A program made the position numbers and the translations under genes. Below are positions 1-7,841 of a stretch of 64,000 nucleotides of DNA, one piece after another (position 1 is the stretch's first letter; each line of letters starts with the position of its first letter). This stretch comes from Microbacterium sufflavum (GTDB taxonomy: Bacteria; Actinomycetota; Actinomycetes; Actinomycetales; Microbacteriaceae): NCBI RefSeq assembly GCF_023101165.1, contig NZ_CP078076.1, positions 2,728,001 through 2,792,000 of the forward strand, given 5' to 3'. Below the pieces are notes generated by a model that had not been told where the DNA came from, searched no databases, and saw only the letters and a program-made list of their open reading frames with translations.

Positions 1-41
1 GCCTCACGGCGACCTATCGTCTCGCTCATCCCCGCGCCTGA
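1..41 (+). CDS. xerC: Tyrosine recombinase XerC, C-terminal end only (partial)
   Basis: Only the last dozen codons are inside the window. They read LTATYRLAHPRA and then TGA at 39-41. This resembles the ending of actinobacterial XerC, in which the catalytic-Tyr helix is followed by a short stretch ending in AHPRA. XerC resolves chromosome dimers at dif together with XerD. A location just before an M23 gene and rpsB fits the usual actinobacterial order. The family call rests on a short tail and on context, because no catalytic residue is visible. Confidence 0.5.
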   Translation, partial: LTATYRLAHPRA

Positions 42-64
42 CGGCGCCCGAGCCGCTCACGTCC

Positions 65-94
65 CGCACCCCTGTTGCAGCACCCCGGGGTGCG
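65..94. terminator. Possible convergent terminator hairpin
   Basis: CGCACCCC (65-72) pairs with GGGGTGCG (87-94) around a 14-nt loop that itself contains GC-rich sequence. It lies between the end of the upstream plus-strand gene and the end of the minus-strand M23 gene. There is no T-tract, so this is a weak call. Confidence 0.3.
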
Positions 95-135
95 ACGGGC
101 TCGCGAGGAGGCTGCCGGTCGTCGGACCCGCCGGA

Positions 136-783
136 TCACTCGCGACAGCAGGGGAGGAGCACCGCGCGTCGCACCTCTCCGAACAGCGTCAGTGGATCGA
201 CGTACAGGCTTTGCAGCCGCACGCCGAGATGGACGGTGCCATCGGACGCGTGTCCGCCCCGCGCGACCGTGCCGACCTGCTGTCCACGTGTCACACGTTC
301 GCCCGGCGAGAGCGAAGAGTCCACCGGCTCGAACGTCGTGACCAGACCGCCGGCGTGAGTGATGGTCAGAAGAGGCCGATCGACGACGACACCCCGGAAG
401 GCCACGACACCGTCCGCCGGAGCCATGACCGCGGCGCCGACGGGCGCAGCGATGTCCACACCGCGATGACCCGGGCCGTACGGCTGCGTCGGAGCACGGA
501 AGCGGACCACGACGGAGCGCGCGCCCTCCACGGGCCAGTGCCAGTCGCCGGCGGGTTCGCGCGTGCGGTCGCGCGGCCTCCCGGTGCTCGAACCCTCCAT
601 CCGTACGCGCGACACCCCGAGGGAGAGACCGGTCGGCGCGCGATCAACCGCCGCGACGTTCGTCAGCTCCGGGCCCGAGCCCGCGACGGGAGCGGTCGTG
701 GCCGCCGCGCCGCTCAGGGTGCCCGAGAGCACGGCTGCGACCAGCCCGAGAGCGAGGACGACCGATCGGTGTTCTGAGGTCAT
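136..783 (-). CDS. M23-family (LytM-like) secreted peptidoglycan factor, degenerate active site
   Basis: A 215-residue protein. I chose the ATG at 783 because it places a signal peptide directly at the N-terminus (MTSEHRS, then a hydrophobic run ending in SGAAATTA). The C-terminal half is an M23 fold: the GHRGVDIAAP segment carries the H-x3-D zinc ligands. The usual HxH motif, however, reads VHLGV, so the second His (normally the third zinc ligand) is Gly. The protein may therefore bind peptidoglycan or activate another hydrolase rather than cut cross-links itself. It ends LLPCCRE. It faces rpsB divergently across a 304-bp gap. Confidence 0.8.
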   Translation of the reverse strand: MTSEHRSVVLALGLVAAVLSGTLSGAAATTAPVAGSGPELTNVAAVDRAPTGLSLGVSRVRMEGSSTGRPRDRTREPAGDWHWPVEGARSVVVRFRAPTQPYGPGHRGVDIAAPVGAAVMAPADGVVAFRGVVVDRPLLTITHAGGLVTTFEPVDSSLSPGERVTRGQQVGTVARGGHASDGTVHLGVRLQSLYVDPLTLFGEVRRAVLLPCCRE

Positions 784-1087
784 GCGGCGAGTCTGAGGGA
801 GGCGGCGGACGCATGGCGGGCGGGCGAGTCGCTGGTTCGGCGGCCGGGAACAAGTCGCGCGAGCTCCAGGCTGTGCAGTGCGAGCGCCGCACCGTGATCC
901 TGTATGCTGGACGAGCACCTCGATCTCGGGGTGACTACGCGTGCCCACAGCGATTCTCTCGTGGCATCCACTCCCGCAGGTCCTGCTTCCCGCAGGTGGG
1001 CGTGAGCCGGGCACCAGGGCGTCCGATCATCCGGTCGGCGTGAACAACCTCAACGGCGCCTTCGAGCGCCAGAACCAGGAGACGACC
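784..1087 (+). promoter_or_regulatory. rpsB upstream region: probable promoter and long 5' leader
   Basis: This 304-bp stretch has no credible gene. An extended -10-like TGTATGCT lies at 901-908, without a clear -35. Transcription from it would leave a leader of about 170 nt before rpsB. A small hairpin with arms GGCGC (1055-1059) and GCGCC (1066-1070) sits just upstream of the Shine-Dalgarno AGGAG (1077-1081). A leader of this length is compatible with autogenous control by S2, but I recognise no named leader motif. Confidence 0.4.
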
Positions 1088-2029
1088 ATGGCTGTGGTCA
1101 CCATCCGCCAGCTGCTCGACAGCGGCGTGCACTTCGGACACCAGACCCGTCGGTGGAACCCGAAGGTAAAGCGCTTCATCCTCACGGAGCGCAGCGGCAT
1201 CCACATCATCGACCTCCAGCAGTCGCTCGGCTACATCGACAAGGCGTACGACTTCGTCAAGGAGACCGTCGCGCACGGCGGCACCATCCTCTTCGTCGGC
1301 ACCAAGAAGCAGGCGCAGGAGATCCTCGCGGAGCAGGCCACGCGCGTCGGCCAGCCGTTCGTGAACCAGCGCTGGCTGGGTGGACTCCTCACCAACTTCT
1401 CCACGATCGCGAAGCGTCTCGCCCGCATGAAGGAGCTCGAGGAGCTCGACTACGAGAACCCGGCCGCTTCGGGCTTCACCAAGAAGGAGCTGCTGCTCAA
1501 GAAGCGCGAGCTCGACAAGCTGCACAAGTCGCTCGGCGGCATCCGCAACCTCACCAAGACGCCGTCGGCCCTGTGGGTCGTCGACGCCAAGCGCGAGCAC
1601 CTCGCGATCGACGAGGCCAAGAAGCTCGGCATCCCGGTGATCGGCATCCTCGACACCAACGCGGACCCGGACGACTTCCAGTACCCGATCCCCGGCAACG
1701 ACGACGCGATCCGCTCCGTCTCGCTGCTGACCCGCATCATCGCCGACGCCGCGGCCGAGGGCCTGCAGCAGAAGCACAACCCCGAGTCGGGTGACGCCGA
1801 GCCGCTCGCCGAGTGGGAGAAGGAGCTGCTCGAGGCTCCGGTCGAGGAGTCGGCCGACGCCGCTGAGGTGGTCACCGCCGCCGATGAGGCCGCTGTCGTC
1901 GAGACGCCCGCTGCCGACGAGACCGCCGCCGACAAGGCCGGTGCCGAGGCGCACGACGAGGCGATCGCCGCCGCTTCCGGTGAGGAGACCGCTGAGGTCG
2001 CCGCCGCCGAGGCCGCAGACAACAAGTAA
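1088..2029 (+). CDS. rpsB: 30S ribosomal protein S2
   Basis: A 313-residue S2 protein of the small ribosomal subunit. It starts [10 protein letters not shown], with the S2 hallmarks [26 protein letters not shown] and [15 protein letters not shown]. The ATG at 1088 is preceded by AGGAG. The conserved core ends near residue 235. It is followed by an Ala/Glu/Asp-rich tail of about 75 residues ending AEAADNK, typical of actinobacterial S2 and probably disordered. tsf follows 43 nt downstream with no terminator between, so the two are co-transcribed, as in most bacteria. Confidence 0.98.
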   Translation: MAVVTIRQLLDSGVHFGHQTRRWNPKVKRFILTERSGIHIIDLQQSLGYIDKAYDFVKETVAHGGTILFVGTKKQAQEILAEQATRVGQPFVNQRWLGGLLTNFSTIAKRLARMKELEELDYENPAASGFTKKELLLKKRELDKLHKSLGGIRNLTKTPSALWVVDAKREHLAIDEAKKLGIPVIGILDTNADPDDFQYPIPGNDDAIRSVSLLTRIIADAAAEGLQQKHNPESGDAEPLAEWEKELLEAPVEESADAAEVVTAADEAAVVETPAADETAADKAGAEAHDEAIAAASGEETAEVAAAEAADNK

Positions 2030-2072
2030 TCCCTCGTTCACACCCACATCACGAAGCAAGGAGCCACCACAC

Positions 2073-2900
2073 ATGGCCAACTTCACCATCGCGGACCTCA
2101 AGGCGCTGCGCGAGCAGCTCGGCACCGGAATGGTCGACACCAAGAAGGCGCTCGAGGAGGCCGACGGCGACGTCGAGAAGGCCACCGAGATCCTGCGTCT
2201 CAAGGGTGCGAAGGGCAACGCCAAGCGCGCTGACCGTTCCACGAGCGAGGGCCTCGTCGTCGCTCGCGAGCAGGACGGCGCCGTGACCCTGATCGAGCTC
2301 GCCTGCGAGACCGACTTCGTCGCGAAGAACGACCGATTCATCGCGCTGGCCGACAAGGTCGCCGACGCCGCGGCCGCGGTCAAGGCGGACTCGGTCGAGG
2401 CCGCGCTGGCCGCCCAGGCCGGCGACAAGAGCGTCGAGCAGGTCATCTCGGAGGAGGCGGCGATCATCGGCGAGAAGGTCGAGCTGCGTCGCGTGCGCAC
2501 GATCTCCGGCGACAAGGTCGAGGTCTACCTGCACCGCACCAGCAAGGACCTGCCGCCGCAGATCGGCGTTGTCGTCGCCTACTCGGGTGACGACGCCGAG
2601 ACCGCGCGCAGCATCGCTCAGCACATCTCGTTCGCGAACCCGTCGTACCTGTCCCGCGAGGACGTGCCGGCGGACGCGGTCGAGAAGGAGCGTGAGATCG
2701 TCACCGAGATCTCCCGCAACGAGGGCAAGCCCGAGGCCGCCCTGCCGAAGATCGTCGAGGGCCGTGTCGCCGCGTTCATCAAGCAGGTCGCCCTGCTCGA
2801 GCAGGACTACGCGAAGGACAACAAGCTCTCCGTCGCCCAGGTGGCGAAGGACGCCGGTATCACCGTGACGGACTTCGCGCGCTTCAAGGTCGGCGCGTAA
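2073..2900 (+). CDS. tsf: Elongation factor Ts
   Basis: A 275-residue guanine-nucleotide exchange factor for EF-Tu. The N-terminal UBA-like domain reads MANFTIADLKALREQLGTGM and VDTKKALEEADGD. The core carries the exchange signature ELACETDFVAKND, which inserts near the EF-Tu nucleotide site. Length and full collinearity match the family. The start follows a strong AAGGAG (2059-2064). It is the second gene of the rpsB-tsf unit, which ends at the perfect hairpin immediately downstream. Confidence 0.98.
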   Translation: MANFTIADLKALREQLGTGMVDTKKALEEADGDVEKATEILRLKGAKGNAKRADRSTSEGLVVAREQDGAVTLIELACETDFVAKNDRFIALADKVADAAAAVKADSVEAALAAQAGDKSVEQVISEEAAIIGEKVELRRVRTISGDKVEVYLHRTSKDLPPQIGVVVAYSGDDAETARSIAQHISFANPSYLSREDVPADAVEKEREIVTEISRNEGKPEAALPKIVEGRVAAFIKQVALLEQDYAKDNKLSVAQVAKDAGITVTDFARFKVGA

Positions 2901-2908
2901 CACCGTCG

Positions 2909-2940
2909 AAGGGGTTCGGATCGCATGATCCGAACCCCTT
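2909..2940 (+). terminator. Rho-independent terminator of rpsB-tsf
   Basis: A perfect 14-bp inverted repeat (AAGGGGTTCGGATC and its complement) with a GCAT loop begins 8 nt after the tsf stop and is followed by CTTCTTC-like pyrimidines. It separates rpsB-tsf from pyrH. Confidence 0.9.
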
Positions 2941-2990
2941 CTTCATGCCCACGAGGCACTATCTTGAATCGGGACGAGAGGACACCACCC

Positions 2991-3707
2991 ATGACTGAAC
3001 GCACCGGACGCCGCCGCGTCCTGCTCAAGCTCTCCGGAGAGGCCTTCGGAGCGGGGCAGTTGGGGGTGAACCCGGACGTCGTCAGCCAGATGGCGCGGGA
3101 GATCGCGGCGGCGGTGGATCGGGTCGAGGTCGCCGTGGTCGTCGGCGGTGGCAACTTCTTCCGCGGCGCCGAACTGAGTCAGCGCGGCATGGACCGCGGC
3201 CGCGCGGACTACATGGGCATGCTCGGCACCGTGATGAACGCTCTCGCGCTGCAGGACTTCCTCGAGCAGGCGGGGGCGGCGACCCGCGTCCAGTCGGCGA
3301 TCGCGATGACGCAGGTCGCCGAGCCGTACATCCCGCGGCGGGCGGAGCGACACATGGAGAAGGGGCGCGTCGTGATCTTCGGCGCGGGTGCCGGACTGCC
3401 GTACTTCTCGACCGACACCGTCGCGGCGCAGCGCGCCCTGGAGATTGGTGCGCAGGAGGTGCTCGTCGCCAAGAACGGCGTCGATGCCATCTACACCGCC
3501 GACCCGAACAAGCACGCCGACGCCGAGCGCATCGAACGCGTGACGTACCGCGACGCGCTGCAGCAGGGCCTCAAGGTCGTCGACTCCACCGCCTTCAGCC
3601 TGTGCATGGACAACAACATGGACATGCGCGTCTTCGGGATGGAGCCGGCCGGGAACGTCACCCGCGCGCTTCTGGGCGAGACGATCGGCACGCTCGTCAC
3701 CGCCTGA
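2991..3707 (+). CDS. pyrH: UMP kinase (uridylate kinase)
   Basis: A 238-residue amino-acid-kinase-fold enzyme that phosphorylates UMP to UDP in pyrimidine nucleotide synthesis. Visible motifs are [11 protein letters not shown] at the N-terminus (phosphate-binding loop), [11 protein letters not shown], and the C-terminal half [19 protein letters not shown]. It starts at the ATG at 2991. An in-frame ATG at 2925 lies inside the upstream terminator and is rejected. It opens the pyrH-frr-cdsA-DivIVA-like run and follows rpsB-tsf as in most bacteria. Confidence 0.97.
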   Translation: MTERTGRRRVLLKLSGEAFGAGQLGVNPDVVSQMAREIAAAVDRVEVAVVVGGGNFFRGAELSQRGMDRGRADYMGMLGTVMNALALQDFLEQAGAATRVQSAIAMTQVAEPYIPRRAERHMEKGRVVIFGAGAGLPYFSTDTVAAQRALEIGAQEVLVAKNGVDAIYTADPNKHADAERIERVTYRDALQQGLKVVDSTAFSLCMDNNMDMRVFGMEPAGNVTRALLGETIGTLVTA

Positions 3708-3773
3708 CGGCTTGCGCGGTTCGAGCACGCCCGACCGATAGAATTTCTGAACACCCCGACGATAGGAGTCACC

Positions 3774-4328
3774 GTGATCGCGGATGTCCTCGCTGAAACC
3801 ACTACCCGCATGTCTCGCGCCGTCGAGGCTGCCAAGGAGGACTTCTCCACGGTGCGCACGGGCCGCGCCAACCCCCAGCTCTTCCAGAAGGTGCTCGTGG
3901 ACTACTACGGCACCCCGACGCCGCTCGCGCAGCTGGCCTCCCTGGCGAACCAGGAGGCGCGCACGCTCATCATCACCCCGTACGACAAGTCGGCGCTGAA
4001 GGCGATCGAGCAGGCCGTCCGCGAGATGCCGAACCTCGGTGCGAACCCCACCAACGACGGCAACCTCGTGCGCGTCACGATGCCGGAGCTCACGGCTGAG
4101 CGTCGCAAGGAGTACGTCAAGCTCGTGAAGTCCAAGGCCGAGGACGCGAAGGTGCACGTGCGCGGCATCCGTCGCAAGGCGAAGGACGAGCTCGATGCGC
4201 TGAAGAGCGAGCTCGGTGAAGACGAGATCGCCCGCGGCGAGAAGGAGCTGGACGCGCTGACGCGTCAGCACGTCGATCTGATCGACGACGCGCTCAAGCG
4301 CAAAGAGGCCGAACTCCTCGAGGTGTAA
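3774..4328 (+). CDS. frr: Ribosome recycling factor
   Basis: A 184-residue RRF, which with EF-G splits post-termination ribosomes. It uses a GTG start with ATAGGAG upstream. Family signatures are [28 protein letters not shown] near the N-terminus, given here in part ([15 protein letters not shown]), and the C-terminal helices with [11 protein letters not shown]. The length is that of the family. It lies 66 nt after pyrH and 6 nt before cdsA. Confidence 0.97.
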   Translation: MIADVLAETTTRMSRAVEAAKEDFSTVRTGRANPQLFQKVLVDYYGTPTPLAQLASLANQEARTLIITPYDKSALKAIEQAVREMPNLGANPTNDGNLVRVTMPELTAERRKEYVKLVKSKAEDAKVHVRGIRRKAKDELDALKSELGEDEIARGEKELDALTRQHVDLIDDALKRKEAELLEV

Positions 4329-4334
4329 GCCCGC

Positions 4335-5477
4335 ATGACCGACGAAACGCGAGACGCCGAGGAGGGCAAGCCGCTCACGCGCCGCGATGCGCGTGACGAT
4401 GGCGTGTCCGAGGCCGGCGCCCCGCTCGCCGATGCAGCGTTCCCGGGGTTCGACGTCGCCGCGGTGCCGCCCCGCCCGCCGCTTCCCGAGCCCGAGACGC
4501 CGGCCGGTCCGGCGCGACGTCTCGACACGGCCGATCACAACGCGATCCGCGAGCAGTGGCGCGCCGCCCGCGACGAGTTCGGCACGCACGTGTCGCACGC
4601 ACGGGATCAGTTCGATCAGGCCAACGAGCGGATCAAGCAGCGGACGGGGCGCGACCTCATGCTGGCGATCCTGATCGGGCTCGCGTTCGGCGGTGCCCTG
4701 CTCGCCTCGCTTCTCTTCATCAAGGCGCTGTTCGTGCCGTTCGCCCTCGCCGCCGCGCTGCTCGGTGTGTACGAGCTGTCCCGCGCGCTGCGGGCGGCAG
4801 GACGCCGTGTGGACGTCGTGCCGCAGCTGATCGCTGCGACGTTCCTCGTCCTCGGCGCCTACTTCGCGGCGCCGTGGCTGTCGTGGGTCATGCTGTTCGT
4901 GTCGGTGGCGTTCGTCATCGTCTGGCGCCTGGTGGCCCAGATGATCGCCAAGGACGGGCGCACCTACGGCGACGTGCTCACCGATGCGGTCATCGGCGGT
5001 TTCGTGCAGGTGTACGTCCCGTTCCTGGCGGGAGTGGCGCTGATCCTGCTCGAGCAGGAGGGCGGGCAGTGGTGGGTCCTGAGCTTCATCGCCATCGCCG
5101 TCGCCGCTGATACCGGTGCCTATGCGGCCGGTCTCGCGTTCGGACGCCATCCGATGGCACCGCGGATCAGTCCCAAGAAGACCTGGGAGGGCTTCGGCGG
5201 TGCTGTCGTGGCGTCGCTCGTCGCCGGTGTGCTCCTCGCGATCCTTCTGCTGGATCTGCCCTGGTGGGGCGGGCTGATCTTCGGAGCAGCGATCCTGCTG
5301 TCCGCGACGCTGGGTGACCTCGGCGAGTCCATGCTCAAACGCGATCTCGGCATCAAGGACATGAGCTCCTGGCTGCCCGGTCACGGCGGTCTGCTGGATC
5401 GACTCGACAGCATCCTGCCCTCGACGATCCCCGCGTTGTGCCTCTACTTCCTCCTCTCTCCCTGGGTGGTGCTGTGA
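4335..5477 (+). CDS. cdsA: Phosphatidate cytidylyltransferase with long cytoplasmic N-terminus
   Basis: A 380-residue CDP-diacylglycerol synthase, which makes CDP-DAG from CTP and phosphatidic acid for all phospholipids. The first ~105 residues are charged and Pro-rich and not part of the catalytic fold. They are followed by about eight membrane segments beginning LMLAILIGLAFGG. The CDP-DG signature is intact near the C-terminus (LGDLGESMLKRDLGIKD, then PGHGGLLDRLDS). The stop overlaps the next start by one base (TGATG), indicating translational coupling to the DivIVA-like gene. Confidence 0.95.
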   Translation: MTDETRDAEEGKPLTRRDARDDGVSEAGAPLADAAFPGFDVAAVPPRPPLPEPETPAGPARRLDTADHNAIREQWRAARDEFGTHVSHARDQFDQANERIKQRTGRDLMLAILIGLAFGGALLASLLFIKALFVPFALAAALLGVYELSRALRAAGRRVDVVPQLIAATFLVLGAYFAAPWLSWVMLFVSVAFVIVWRLVAQMIAKDGRTYGDVLTDAVIGGFVQVYVPFLAGVALILLEQEGGQWWVLSFIAIAVAADTGAYAAGLAFGRHPMAPRISPKKTWEGFGGAVVASLVAGVLLAILLLDLPWWGGLIFGAAILLSATLGDLGESMLKRDLGIKDMSSWLPGHGGLLDRLDSILPSTIPALCLYFLLSPWVVL

Positions 5478-6058
5478 TGACCGACAACCGGACCGACGAG
5501 AAGACCCGGCCTTCGGCGCCCCCTGCGTTCGCGGTGACGTCGGGGCGCACGCGCGGATATCACCGTGCAGCCGTCGACACGTTCCTCGCGTCGGCGCGCC
5601 GCGCGTTCGAGACCGGGAGCGACGAGCTCACGGCGGACGCCGTCCGCACGGCCTCGTTCCCCCTCGTCAAGGAGGGTTACGTCGTCGCTGACGTGGACGC
5701 CGCACTCGGACGGGTGGAGGACGCCTTCGCTGCACGCGAGCGGGAGCGCGCCGTGCGATCGCTGGGTGCGGGTGCCTGGGTCGAGCAGGCGAGGGCGGAC
5801 GCGCAGGTCATCCTCGATCACCTCGCGCGGCCGGCGCGCCACCGTTTCGGCCGGACCGGCATCCTCACCTTCGGCTACCGCGTCGACGAGGTCGATCATG
5901 TGATGTCGCGCATCGTCCGCTACCTGCGCGACGGCGACCCCCTGACCGCGGAGCAGCTCCGATCCGCGGCGTTCCGCATGCAGCGCGGGGGGTACCGGGA
6001 GGAGCAGGTGGACGCGCTCCTGGACGCGACGATCGACGTGATCCTGGCGGTCCGCTGA
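5477..6058 (+). CDS. DivIVA-domain-like protein with four short repeats
   Basis: A 193-residue soluble protein coupled to cdsA. Four copies of a degenerate motif built on G-Y-x(4-5)-V-D-x2-hydrophobic occur with Gly at about residues 27, 67, 133 and 172 (for example RTRGYHRAAVDTFL and RGGYREEQVDALL). This is the short 'DivI1A' motif that in DivIVA/Wag31 begins the polar-targeting domain. There is no long C-terminal coiled coil, so it is not Wag31 itself. A role near the membrane or division machinery is inferred from the motif and the cdsA linkage only. Confidence 0.7.
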   Translation: MTDNRTDEKTRPSAPPAFAVTSGRTRGYHRAAVDTFLASARRAFETGSDELTADAVRTASFPLVKEGYVVADVDAALGRVEDAFAARERERAVRSLGAGAWVEQARADAQVILDHLARPARHRFGRTGILTFGYRVDEVDHVMSRIVRYLRDGDPLTAEQLRSAAFRMQRGGYREEQVDALLDATIDVILAVR

Positions 6059-6123
6059 GTCGTGGATGGCCTGTCCAGGCTCCTGTGCGTAAACTGTCTC
6101 CCATCGTGTACTCCCGAAACGAC

Positions 6124-6798
6124 ATGAACCTCGATCGAACCGCTGCGTCGCCGGTGCCTGCCGCGACCGCGACGTCGGTGACCCGAGGGGCCCGCCGGTG
6201 GACGCGCCGTCGTGGCGTCGCCGGTGCCTTCAGCGGGCTGGCTGTCGTCGGATTGGCCGCCGCGATGGTCGCACCGACCGGCGTCGCTCTCGCAGAGCCC
6301 GCGCCGCAGGAGTCGCCGGAGTCGGTCTACGCCGCTGCCCTCGCCGATACGCAGGACCTGACGGTGACGGTGAAGGGCGCCGAGATCACTCCGCTCGCCC
6401 GTGGCACGTTCGAGATCTACGTCAAGCCGAAGCCGCCGCCCCCGCCGCCCGCCCCGACCGCGACGAGCGGTTCGAAGGGCAAGCCCTCCGGCGGTGGATC
6501 GCTCCCGCCGTACAGCGGTGGCGGTGCGCCGGCCGAGTGGATGGCTGCGGCGGGCATCGCTCAGAGCGACTGGCAGTACGTCGACTACATCGTGTCGCGC
6601 GAGAGCGGCTGGAACCCCAACGCGACGAACAAGTCGTCCGGTGCCTGCGGTCTCGTGCAGGCGCTGCCGTGCAGCAAGGTGCCCGGAAACGGCTACAACC
6701 CGGTCGACAACCTGCGCTGGGCCACCGGCTACGCCACGGGTCGCTACGGCAGCTGGGCGGGCGCGTACAACTTCTGGACCACCAACCACTGGTGGTGA
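6124..6798 (+). CDS. Secreted transglycosylase SLT-like protein
   Basis: About 224 residues. A TAT-like basic stretch (RRWTRRRGVAG) precedes a hydrophobic signal segment ending VALAEPAP. A Pro-rich linker (KPPPPPPAPTA) follows. The C-terminal ~90 residues look like a lysozyme-fold domain: SRESGWNPNA supplies the likely catalytic Glu, then GACGLVQALPCS and RYGSWAGAYNFW. It is predicted to cleave peptidoglycan glycan strands outside the cell. The start is uncertain: GTG at 6085, GTG at 6106 and ATG at 6124 are in frame. TAAACT at 6090-6095 would put a leaderless start near 6106. Confidence 0.8.
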   Translation: MNLDRTAASPVPAATATSVTRGARRWTRRRGVAGAFSGLAVVGLAAAMVAPTGVALAEPAPQESPESVYAAALADTQDLTVTVKGAEITPLARGTFEIYVKPKPPPPPPAPTATSGSKGKPSGGGSLPPYSGGGAPAEWMAAAGIAQSDWQYVDYIVSRESGWNPNATNKSSGACGLVQALPCSKVPGNGYNPVDNLRWATGYATGRYGSWAGAYNFWTTNHWW

Positions 6799-6807
6799 GC
6801 AGGCACC

Positions 6808-7095
6808 ATGCCCCGCTCACGTCGACGCCCTCCGGCGCGCCCTGACCCCGACGCGTCGCTCGATCGCCTGCTGGCGGGGTGGAAGCGCACGGAGATCCGT
6901 CGCGGTGTCGAGTGGACCGTTCAGCCCGTCTCCGCGGTGCAGGCGCTGAAGGAGTACGTCTGCCCGGGGTGCGGACGGGTGATCGAGCCCGGTACCGCGC
7001 ACGTCGTCGCCTGGCGGGCGGACGGGGTTCTGGGGGAGGCTGCCGCCCTCGCCGACCGCCGGCACTGGCACAACCACTGTTGGAGGATCGCATGA
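6808..7095 (+). CDS. Small zinc-ribbon-like protein of unknown function
   Basis: A 95-residue basic protein. CPGCGRVIEPG in the middle and HWHNHCWRIA at the C-terminus give a CxxC plus His/Cys set that could hold one zinc. Similar small actinobacterial proteins are often labelled 'ATP/GTP-binding', but no P-loop is visible here. It lies 9 nt after the transglycosylase-like gene, and its stop overlaps the next start (ATGA), so it is probably translated together with the hydrolase. Confidence 0.75.
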   Translation: MPRSRRRPPARPDPDASLDRLLAGWKRTEIRRGVEWTVQPVSAVQALKEYVCPGCGRVIEPGTAHVVAWRADGVLGEAAALADRRHWHNHCWRIA

Positions 7096-7814
7096 CCATC
7101 GAGATCCGGGGACCGCTGCAGTTGCCGGCGCGCCGCGAGGACATCGAGCTGACGACGGCGGACGGCCTGACCCTGGTCGGGGAGCTCGCCCTGCCCGCGG
7201 AGAGCGAGCCGGTCGCGACGCTCGTCACGCTGCATCCGCTTCCCACGGCCGGCGGATTCATGGATTCGCACATCCTGCGGAAGGCGGCGGCTCGTCTGCC
7301 CGCCCTCGCCGATCTCGCGGTCCTGCGCTTCAACACCCGTGGCACCACGTCTCCGCGCGGCACGAGCGATGGTGCGTTCGACGGCGGGGCTCTGGAGCAG
7401 TTCGACGTCGCCGCGGCCATGGAGTTCGTGCACGCTCGCGCGCTGCCGCGCCCCTGGCTGCTGGGCTGGTCGTTCGGCACGGAGCTGGCGCTGAAGTACG
7501 GCCGCGACCACGCGATCGAGGGCATCATCCTGCTGTCGCCGCCGCTGCACCGCGCGACGGACGAAGAGGTCGCCGCCTGGGCGGAAGCCGATCGTGAGGT
7601 CGTGGTCCTGGTTCCGGAGTTCGACGACTATCTGCGGCCGGCCGAGGCCGAGAAGCGCTTCGCCTCGATCCCGCACGCGCGTCTGATCCCCGTGGAGGGC
7701 GGCAAGCACCTCTGGGTGGGGGAGACGCAGACGCGACGCGTGCTCACCGAGGTGGTCGCTGCCGTGAACCCGTCGGCGCTCCCACTACCGACGCACTGGT
7801 CCGACGACTCCTGA
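7092..7814 (+). CDS. Alpha/beta hydrolase
   Basis: A 240-residue cytoplasmic hydrolase. The nucleophile elbow reads GWSFGTELA (G-x-S-x-G). VTLHPLPTAGGFMDS provides the oxyanion-loop strand and GGKHLW near the end carries the catalytic His. It belongs to the CocE/dienelactone-hydrolase-like family often annotated simply as alpha/beta hydrolase. The substrate cannot be told. The ATG at 7092 overlaps the preceding stop and has GGAGG upstream at 7082-7086. It is convergent with the AI-2E-family gene. Confidence 0.85.
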   Translation: MTIEIRGPLQLPARREDIELTTADGLTLVGELALPAESEPVATLVTLHPLPTAGGFMDSHILRKAAARLPALADLAVLRFNTRGTTSPRGTSDGAFDGGALEQFDVAAAMEFVHARALPRPWLLGWSFGTELALKYGRDHAIEGIILLSPPLHRATDEEVAAWAEADREVVVLVPEFDDYLRPAEAEKRFASIPHARLIPVEGGKHLWVGETQTRRVLTEVVAAVNPSALPLPTHWSDDS

Positions 7815-7841
7815 CCACCGCACGGCGCGTCGGACGACGCG

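Noticed and set aside
80..93. GCACCCCGGGGTGC, a perfect 14-bp palindrome.
   Set aside because: It has no loop and no T-tract by itself. It is mentioned only as part of a weak terminator candidate. As an operator it would lie far from any start codon.
935..5384. Long open frames on the minus strand across rpsB-tsf (935-2515) and across pyrH-frr-cdsA (2943-5384).
   Set aside because: They lie antisense to certain genes. Their composition (runs of Arg, Asp, Gly, Val, Leu) is what high-GC third positions produce on the opposite strand, with no start-site signals or family motifs.
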